Origin: Cytidiella melzeri
Lineage: Eukaryota; Basidiomycota; Agaricomycetes; Polyporales; Irpicaceae
Assembly: GCA_022592445.1 (NCBI GenBank)
Contig: JABYQR010000319.1
Span: 1 to 51,362 of the forward strand
Direction of reading: 5' to 3'
DNA length: 51,362 bases
Shown: positions 44,218 to 51,362 of the stretch, piece by piece
How the letters are laid out: each line of letters opens with the position of its first letter
Numbering within the stretch: the first letter of the stretch is position 1
Program-made: the position numbers and the translations under genes
The notes under the pieces: generated by a model
What the model was told of the DNA's origin: nothing
Seen by the model: only the letters and a program-made list of their open reading frames with translations
Databases searched by the model: none

Positions 44218-44541
44218 TCAGTGTGATGTTCTTGAGATATCCAGACCGATGTGTTTGCCTTCATCCCAGCTAAGATCGTATGTAGATGGATAGATCGTGC
44301 GAAGGAAAGCGGGGCCGGTCTGGGTATTGAATTCCCGAAAGTGCGAGCGGAGATCCGCGAAGAGTGAAGCTTTGATGACCCGGGGCGCTCCGGGGTTTGC
44401 TTTGTAGAAGTCGTCAATCGCTTCTTGACTATTCTCGAGGTTTTCGACTGGTTCCCAGCTATTGTGTCCGTCTGAATACCCTTCCCATTTGACTAGGAAT
44501 TGCAGTTTCTTCCATCGTCCGTGTAGCCTGCTGTCTAGCAC
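44218..44541 (-). pseudogene. chromovirus chromodomain
   Basis: LDSRLHGRWKKLQFLVKWEGYS, then NSWEPVENLENSQEAIDDFY is a clear chromodomain with its aromatic residues in LVKWEGY and SWEP. Chromodomains of such elements read histone methylation and direct insertion into heterochromatin. A stop codon at about 44659 separates it from the integrase, with the linking sequence (HPVFHINRLSPW) still readable in between. Confidence 0.85.
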
Positions 44542-44658
44542 TTTCTCGACGACGTACTGCTCTTCTCCTTCTATGACAATAGGATCAGGAGGTGGAGGTA
44601 CGTCTTTGCCATTGTCGTGCCAGGGACTTAGACGGTTGATGTGGAAGACGGGGTGGAT

Positions 44659-45792
44659 TCAGAGATAGCTGGGTAGATCGAGTTTGTAGTCAAGATCGCC
44701 AATGCGTTCAATGACTTTGTACGGGCCGAGTTGTCGAGGACCAAGCTTAGGGGTAGCCTGGTGGATCTGGACGTTCTTAGCGTTCAGCCAGACCATGTCC
44801 CCTACTTGGAAGACGCGTGGAGAGCACTTCTCAGACTCATAGAGTTGCTTCATCTTTTCTTTGCTTAGACGAAGAGCTGCTTCGGTCTCTTTGCGTACTC
44901 GAGCCATATTGTCAAGGCGCTCATCGAGTGATGGGATATTGCTTCGCTTGCCAACTGGTATAGTGAAGTCAGGGCGATATCCGTAGATGACTTCAAACGG
45001 TGTTTGTGAGTTACCCGCATGTACTCGCGAGTTGAGTGCAAACTCAGCCGCCGGCAGATGATCGACCCAGTCGTCTTGTCGTTGCTGACAGAATAGACGC
45101 AGATACTGTTCGATATCCTGGTTTTTGCGTTTGACTTTGCCATTTCCTTGCGGATGATAGGCGGTCGTAAAACCAGTCTCTATGCCTAGGCGGTGATAGA
45201 GCGCACACATGAAGCGCGCTGCAAACTGGGGTCCTCGGTCAGAGAACACCTTCTTGGGAATGCCGTGAAGCCGGAATACTTCTTTGTAGTGTAGATCGGC
45301 AATCCCCTCAGCGTTAATCTTAGTGGTAGTAGGGATGATGTGCGTTCGATCGGAGTAGTGGTCAACGTAGACCGCGATCGAATCGAATCCCTTGGAGGGT
45401 GGCAGCTGAGTGATGAGATCTACACCAATGTGTTCCCAAGGTCCGGCCGGAGTTTCCTGAGGCTGTAGTACTGCTTTAGGGTGCGGAGCTGACTTATAGC
45501 GTTGACAGCGATCACAGCCTAGTACGTAAGTCTCGATGAAGGCATTCATCTTTGGCCACCAATAGTGTCGTGAGACTAGCTCTATGGTGCCGTGTTTTCC
45601 CAGATGACCAGCCACGGGAGTGTCATGGCAAGATTTGACAATTTTGTAATGGAGCTCTTTGTTGTTAGGAATGTAGAGTTTTCCCTTGTAGTAGATGGGT
45701 CCGTCACTCTCTTCCCATTCGAGTAAACCACCAACAAGTTTGCGAGGTGGGTTGCGAGAGCTTGTGCAACTTCTGCTTCTTGCTCCGTGCAT
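44659..45792 (-). pseudogene. chromovirus integrase, catalytic Glu replaced
   Basis: 377 codons open. The zinc-binding HHCC domain is intact (HDTPVAGHLG and GCDRCQRY). Catalytic Asp residues are in GVDLITQLP and FSDRGPQF. Where relatives have the catalytic Glu (as in GQTERVNQ) this copy reads GKVKRKNQ, so the Glu position is Lys. The C-terminal GPY/F module is present (LGPRQLGPYKVIERIGDLDYKL). A stop at its end cuts off the chromodomain. Confidence 0.88.
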
Positions 45793-46016
45793 TCTCAGAT
45801 CTTTGATTCGAGCAGAGAAACAGTAGCGAGTGCACTGGTAGCAAGGATCCAGAAGTGTTACGGTTTCAGTATTACCTGATCCTTGTTGTCTTCTTCATCT
45901 GTGACAGCGTGTGAGTGAAGACGAGAGGGAGGGTCAGTGTGTATCATGTCACTGCCAGGCTTGTCAACCAACACAAAGTTGAAGTCAGCCAAGAGTAATG
46001 ACCAACGTGCTTGACG

Positions 46017-47156
46017 TCAAGTGAGGTGTTGCGCAGTTTTCCAATACTGCAGGTTTGCGTGATCTGTCCAGATCTCAAACGGTTCCTTGAGCCCTTCAAG
46101 GTAATGGCGCCAATCTTTCAGAGCTTCGGTGATGGCTAACATCTCCCAATCAAAGATTTTGTAGTTACGCTCTGCTTCAGTCATAGATGCGTACCGGTAG
46201 GCAATAGGGTGGTAGAATCCATCTTCCTTCGATTTCTGGGAGATGATCCCACCAGTTGCATAGCCCGAGGCATCGACTTCTAGACGTGTAGGGAGTTCAG
46301 GGTCCCAGACTGCCAAGATAGGCTTAGTGGTAAAGGCCTTCTTTAGCAACGTGAAGGCAGTCTGTTGTGCTGGACCCCAGATGAACGGTACGTCCTTCTT
46401 AGTCAGGTCATGTAGAGGCCGTGCATGCTTTAAGAAATCCTGAATGAAGTGTCGGTAAAAGTTGGCAAACCCAATAAATACTCTAACTTCTTTGAGGTTC
46501 TTGGGTGTAGGCCACATAGAAACTGCTTGGATTTTGACAGGGTCCATAGCTACTTCGCCGGCGCGAATGATTAACCCGAGGTACTCAATCTCAGATTTCT
46601 CAAACTCGCAGTTTTCCGGCCGAAGGTAGAGATCATGTTGTTGAAGTTGCTCAAGGACTTCATGGACAACCTTGCAATGCTCCATCAGGTTGTTGCTCCA
46701 GATTAAGATGTCATCTAGACAGACAGCCACCTTGCCCTTGGCAACAAGGTTGGCAAAGATGTTGTCCATCAGAGCTTGGAAGGTAGCAGGTGAGTTCGTG
46801 AGACCGAAGAACATGACTTTAGGTTCGAAAAGTCCTCGGTTGGTAACGAAAGCTGCTTTGTACTCATCTCCTTCTTTGGTGCAGACATTATGATATCCCC
46901 AACAAACATCGAACTTAGTGAAGATCTTTGCACCCTTGAGCTTGTTAATAATGTTGGTAGCAAGTGGTAGTGGGTAACAATTCTTTACGGTGATGTTGTT
47001 GAGTTTACGGTACTCCTGAATAAGTCGGAGTTTGTTGTCCTTCTTTTTGATGAAGAAGACCGGAGAAGCCATCGGATATTTGGAAGGTGTGATGTAACCT
47101 TTGGATAGTCTCTCCTGGATGAACTTGTCAAGCTCGGCTTGTTCATTCAGGGGCAT
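46017..47156 (-). pseudogene. chromovirus reverse transcriptase and RNase H
   Basis: 379 codons. RT features: YITPSKYPMASPVFFIKKKD, YRKLNNITVKNCYPLP, FTKFDVCWGYHNV, FGLTNSPATFQALMD, and the catalytic box CLDDILIW where the first residue is normally Tyr. RNase H starts at LEVDASGYATGG and continues to EIWTDHANLQYW. The frame ends in a TGA after AQHLT where relatives continue; the next part (RQARWSLLLADFNFVL) is readable up to about 45890. Upstream it is out of frame with the protease. Confidence 0.9.
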
Positions 47157-47167
47157 AGGGTAAACTT

Positions 47168-47910
47168 TTAATTTGATGGTCTCAGGCGCGTCTGGTTTGA
47201 GATCAATTGAAGGGTCCCAGGCTGGGGTAGCCGATTAGACTCTTCCTCAGAGAAGAATTTAGCGTGTCTGTAGTACTCTGATGGAACAATGTCTTTGAAG
47301 GAGCGCTGAGCTTTAGCTTTGTTTGCTTTGGCAGAAAGATTAGTAGAGTAGGTGAAGCCGGCCATACACCAAACTTTGTCAGTGGTGTCTTGGATAATGC
47401 CAGCTTTGACCCATTGTCTACGTTCTTTGCAATTACCGTCAACCTTCTGGAAAGGTTTGTCAGGAGATTCTTCGAGCCGCTCGGAATTGTCATTTCTCCT
47501 TTTTCCCAGTTGACAGTAGGGTTTACGCGCTTGAGCCATGGTAGCCCAAGAATGATGTCTTCTGGACCCAAGTCCGTGACAAGAAACTCTGCATTTCCTG
47601 TGTGATCTCCGACTATGAGTGTAAGGCGAACGAAGTGTGTTCATCCGCCAGCTTTATTCTTAGTTCCGTCAATGTTATGCAATGAGATGACCCTTTTGAG
47701 CGGGTGCTGAATAATCTTATGCTTCTTGGAGAACTGGTGACTGATGAATAAAGCCGTAGCTCCTGAAACAATCATAGCAGGAACGCGAATGCTTCTATTG
47801 AGATCTTTAACTGGTACATGTACATGGAAATGAGATGACAACCAATCTAGCAACAATATAGTACACGAGGAAATAGTAGATGAGGGGCAGAGGATAGACT
47901 TTGTACACAA
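47168..47910 (-). pseudogene. chromovirus protease region, active-site Asp lost
   Basis: Two frames are needed. The first (47910-47641) contains VPAMIVSGATALFISHQF, aligned to the retropepsin motif DSGA with Val in place of the catalytic Asp. After a stop, the second (through 47203) has FLVTDLGPEDIILGLPWLKRVNP, the usual end of the gypsy protease. The copy cannot encode an active protease. Confidence 0.8.
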
Positions 47911-48119
47911 AGATGATGAGGCAGAAGACTAGGAAGACAAGGACGGGGTATCGGGGGGACTTGCAGCTGCGGCTATGTTACAAGTCTGTTTCAAAAAACC
48001 GCGTTGATTTTGGCGGCCATTTCGTCCATATGCTTCTTTTGCAGCTCTAGCATGTCCTTGAGAGCAGCAAGTTTAGCATCCTTGTCGTCGGACTCATCTT
48101 GCTTCACTGCGGCAATAGT

Positions 48120-49159
48120 CTACAACGATGAGGTAGCAGCAACCTTTTGTCCCTTGGGGACGCCTTGGAGCCTTTTCAGGCAAACGGACCCCCAATGACT
48201 GGTACCACCGCAGTGGTTGCACACCGGGTCATCTGGTTGCTTGGAGTCCCTCTTCTTGTGGTTCTCGGAACCACAAACCGAGCAGCGCTTGCTCATCTCC
48301 TTCTTCCATTTCTGGAAGATCTCCTGCTTGCCTAGACCCGCAAAGAGCACGTCGAACGAGGCGGAGAAATGGAAGGTGTCGATCTCGATTGCATTGGGAT
48401 CGCAGAACACTTGCTCACTTGCTGGTGGGACTTGCCATGTTCTGAGGAACTGTCCACCATGACCTTCCCTGTGCTGTTGCGCAGGTCAGTGAGCTGAGTG
48501 TCTACAGCCTTGCACTGGTCCTTGAGCGCATCATACGTGGTTGTGCGGGTCTGGAAGTACGCGAGACACGCTGCAAGTACTCCATGCTTAAGCTGGACTT
48601 GAGGCAATCAAAAAAGTTCTGCTGGCTCCAGCCAGTGCAAGGGGCCCAAGTCTCGAACTCCGAGATGTGGGCGGCAAATGTCTTGTTGCACTGCTTCATG
48701 TTGGCAACCTTGGTCTTGGCCTCCATCACCGCGTCAATAGGCTCAAATTTGGCCTTGAAGGCCTCGATAAATGTGTCCCAGCTATTCCCAAATGCTGGTC
48801 TGCTATTGGCCAACTCCTCGATGTGAGGGCGAGCCCAATCAGGGGCATCCTCCTGCATAAAAGACAAGGCACTGGTGATGAGTTTATGAGGATTGAAGAT
48901 CCTTGCGCCGTTGTTGTCCTTGTGTGTCGTGCTGGAAGAACACTTTGCCTTGATTTTGCGCCCAGACTATGAGCGCGTGGCAGACGAGCCTGGCTTCCAA
49001 TGATGTTTTCCCCTTGAAGGAGACTGGCTTCTCAACAATGCTTCTCTCCCGCAAAGTGTGCGTGGCAGCGGTGATTGCTGGCATCTGTGCAGCTGTCAGT
49101 GCAGCCACATGATTGGTGAGGTCCACCATTCTTTGTGTCAGGACGCCGAACATGTTCAA
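48120..49159 (-). pseudogene. chromovirus Gag, frameshifted
   Basis: At least four overlapping frames. They include VDLTNHVAALTAAQMPAIT at the start (49159-48884), the retrotransposon Gag core DTFIEAFKAKFEPIDAVMEAK (48867-48502), LAYFQTRTTTYDALKD (48607-48332), and a zinc-knuckle tail (48410-48120) with CSVCGSENHKKRD and a complete CNHCGGTSHWGSVC. Frame changes near 48880, 48580 and 48400 make it non-functional. Confidence 0.8.
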
Positions 49160-50298
49160 GATGTACTAGGCGCTCAGGTTGGCAGCTAGGGCGGCGTCGG
49201 GAGCAGTGTTCTGCTAGGTAGGGTCCATGTCTTCTTTATTGATGAGTCAAAGATTTTCTACGGAGGGCGGTTAGTAGGTTTCTGTGTAATACTTGTGTTC
49301 GATAGCTTCAGTTGGGTCTAACTGATTTAACCGATTAGGGCACGGTTGGTTTTCACACTTGTAGAATGATCCTTCATTGGCTTGAAGGTAGTTGTCTGTG
49401 ACCAAGATAGGATCGAAGAAATGGATGCAATTATTGCAAGGCAAGCTTTCTAAAGACGTGGCATGCACAACTTCTGGACTATCTAATCCAGTCGAAGTAG
49501 CTATCTCTATTAACTACATTAAGCTGTGCAAGAACTTTGCTATAGTTCTTGCGAAGCTGTTTAAACGAGATCTTTTCAATTGCTTTGCAACCCCAGTCTA
49601 AGAGTTGCCAATTGCGGTCTGCTGTGACGGGTGCGAGCTCATCAAGTCAGTTGAGGAAATGGTTGACTTTATTGACAAGGTGAAGCAACGCACAACGGTG
49701 GTTGGGGTCTGCGCAATGGAGAAGTTCTTGAAGCTCTGTAAGAGCTTTTAGTCGAGTGCGGACAGTAGTGAGCTTAGGCTTGAAGATGCCTACCAGGTCG
49801 ACCGGTGACAACTTTTTGAAGCCAAGGAACACTGGTTTTGGTGCAGCAGGAGCGGGAGTGGGTGGGGGGAAGCTTGGCGAGCCACTCAGCAAGAGTCAGC
49901 TTGTGGACACATTGCTCAGCTAAGGTGCGAGCACGTTCTTCGGCGATGCGTTCTCCGTATGCTCTGGCAGAAGCGCGAAGTTGTCAATTGTCCTTGTACA
50001 AGGGGACAGTGAGAGTGATGCCTTTTACTGGTGGTTTCTTGGAGACGTAGTTGGCAATGGCAACCAGGTCTTTGTCAGACCAGCAATGAGGTCGACTACT
50101 GGCTCGTTGGTAGTGAGGTCCTTAGATAAACGGGTGCATGTGTCCTTAGGCACTGAACAATGCAGGGGGTAGAAACGGACAACGTAAGTAGTAGCTCAAC
50201 AGTATGGAAAGACCAGAGACGTACTCGTCAAACAGGAATAAACTTTCTTAAACGGTGGGAACAGGGGGACCCAGGGTTTCACAACAATCTCGACCTAA
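49160..50298 (-). other. chromovirus leader between 5' LTR and Gag, with a decayed extra frame
   Basis: Over 1.1 kb between LTR and Gag. A minus-strand frame at 49892-49647 reads PTPAPAAPKPVFLGFKKLSP and ALTELQELLHCADPNHRCA, and further open pieces with coding-like composition follow across stops (RNWQLLDWGCKAIEKISFKQL). This may be a longer Gag N-terminus or an additional element gene. I recognise no domain. A primer-binding site could not be settled: the bases after the LTR (TTAGGTCGAGATTG) do not begin with the expected TGG. Confidence 0.4.
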
Positions 50299-50973
50299 TG
50301 ACACGGAGATGGGGCTTGACGTGACAAACAAGGACATGAAGTGAATATCAACAAGGAGGTGGTGGCAGGCATGAAGCACAATGCTCTCACCAGCTATCAG
50401 ACTTTATGCAAGTATCTAGCCCAGTAAAGACCAAGAGGTTGAGATGGGGGGCTAAGAGTGTACATGCAGCTGTTTATATAGACTTCAGGGACCTGCACAC
50501 AGACCATGTCAAGGGCAGGCTTTGCAAGAAGCCATGTGAACGAAGAACAAAAGAACTACCTAAAGGAGGACAATAGCTATTGTCTAGACTTTGCCAAGAA
50601 CTCTACTTGTGAGAGAATCTATCTAAAAGGAGACCAATTATTGTATTTTGTTCCCACACTTGTGAGAACATCCTTCCATAAAGAGAACAATAGGGAAAGA
50701 ACAATAAGAGTATGTGAACGGTATCTATGATGTCAAACCCTAGCTATGGGCAGAGCCATGTGGCTGTAGCCATGTGGCCTTACATAAGCTGGGTCACGTG
50801 CCTGTGTGACATAGCGGCTAGTAATGTGACCATGTAGAGCGTCTAAGCCACGTGATACGGGCACTTCATAGACGTGTGCAGAGAGGGTTGCAACCAGGTA
50901 AAAACTGGAGTTTTAACGATAAAAACAAGAGGTAAATTGCGAAAAATAAGGGCTAGCCGGGCCATCCACGACA
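50299..50973 (-). repeat. chromovirus 5' LTR (right copy)
   Basis: Matches 43295-44052 over its length apart from the extra block there and small indels near the far end. Most differences are C/T or G/A, and many are CG in the left copy against TG or CA here (for instance atcgacgagg against atcaacaagg). This points to deamination of methylated CpG after insertion. Confidence 0.85.
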
Positions 50974-51362
50974 GAACATTGTAGAACATTGCACCATAGC
51001 GCACCATATGTTCCTATCGCAGTGTTAGGAGTACAGACCTGGTACTAGGGGTCCTTGTCTGAGATGTATATAAACCCACCCTGTAGCTCCCTAAAGACCT
51101 CATATTCTACCTCCTGGTCTTTAGGTGCCATCCACCTTGTACTAGGTCTATCACTGTACTAATATAACCTGGTCTTTAGCTCATTGTCAGCTGTTCCCTT
51201 GTCATTGTCTCTTCCCCTTTCCTCATCATCATTTCGCCTGTTGTCATTGTCCACACGAGTTCACTTGTCGTTCCTCCCTCCCCGTCGTCACTTTCTCGCT
51301 CTTCATAGAGTTTGGTTGTGTTCTTGACATTGGTCGAGGAAAGCAACTTCCAAAACCACCCT
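50974..51362. other. non-coding end of window, possibly part of another LTR
   Basis: Begins with a doubled gaacattgta and doubled gcaccata. It contains a TATA-like gtatataaaccc near 51065, three occurrences of a ctggtcttta / ctaaagacc-type motif, and a pyrimidine-rich end with repeated cattgtc. Promoter-like features with no coding frame suggest a neighbouring transposon LTR, but the sequence ends too soon to tell. No continuation of the RecQ gene was found. Confidence 0.35.

Larger units (their letters stand above)
43295..50973 (-). mobile_element. decayed gypsy-type chromovirus (LTR retrotransposon with chromodomain)
   Basis: The element reads on the minus strand: 5' LTR 50973-50299, Gag with zinc knuckles, protease, reverse transcriptase, RNase H, integrase, chromodomain, polypurine tract (minus-strand AGGAGGGGGGTAA at 44065-44053), 3' LTR 44052-43295. 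Every coding part is interrupted by stops or frameshifts. The LTRs differ in length (758 and 675 bp) and at many bases, chiefly transitions at CpG. No matching target duplication is seen (gagtg to the left, gaaca to the right), so one end may have been rearranged. The order integrase then chromodomain identifies a chromovirus. Confidence 0.9.

Noticed and set aside
43290..50978. Target-site duplication of the chromovirus
   Set aside because: The five bases flanking the left (gagtg) and right (gaaca) LTR ends do not match, nor do shifts by one or two bases.

Overview
This window looks like nuclear DNA of a mushroom-type basidiomycete (Agaricomycetes). Most protein-coding genes are cut by many 48-75 nt GT-AG introns, genes are closely packed on both strands, and the families fit: DUF6533 membrane protein, lone BTB/POZ protein, Tyr/Arg-rich low-complexity protein, expansin-like protein, and Gcn5 with a Cys-rich N-terminal extension. 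No species can be named from the sequence alone.

Positions 1-34533 are ordinary gene-dense chromosome. In order: a DUF6533 membrane protein (+), ERD1-like EXS-domain Golgi protein (+), NAD-dependent formate dehydrogenase with a mitochondrial-type leader (+), a low-complexity protein (-), a BTB/POZ protein (-), a decayed tRNA-like element (-), a RING-finger protein (+), a small single-pass membrane protein (-), the DBP7/DDX31-type ribosome-biogenesis helicase (-), an unrecognised 410-residue protein (+), a 13-exon MFS drug transporter (+), exosome subunit RRP4 (-), an ER cyclophilin (+) with a possible membrane-anchored splice form, an expansin-like protein (-), histone acetyltransferase GCN5 (+), a berberine-bridge-type FAD oxidase (+) and a zinc-free quinone oxidoreductase (-). 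RRP4/cyclophilin and expansin/GCN5 are divergent pairs on short shared promoters (181 and 288 bp). The genes do not form one pathway or an evident biosynthetic cluster; they are mainly housekeeping genes.

Positions 34557-51362 are transposon territory. A young Ty1/copia element (34557-39724) has two identical 238-bp LTRs, a 5-bp target duplication and a half-tRNA-type primer-binding site, and landed 23 bp upstream of the quinone oxidoreductase start codon. It looks complete except for one reading-frame break between protease and integrase. Downstream are a decayed gypsy integrase/chromodomain remnant, a 3'-truncated RecQ-like helicase, and an old inverted chromovirus (gypsy with chromodomain, 43295-50973) whose LTRs have diverged mostly by CpG transitions and whose protease, polymerase and integrase motifs carry substitutions.

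Exon boundaries below were derived by hand from splice consensus, reading phase and family similarity. Most multi-exon models close in phase from start to stop; exceptions are stated. No database search was run.
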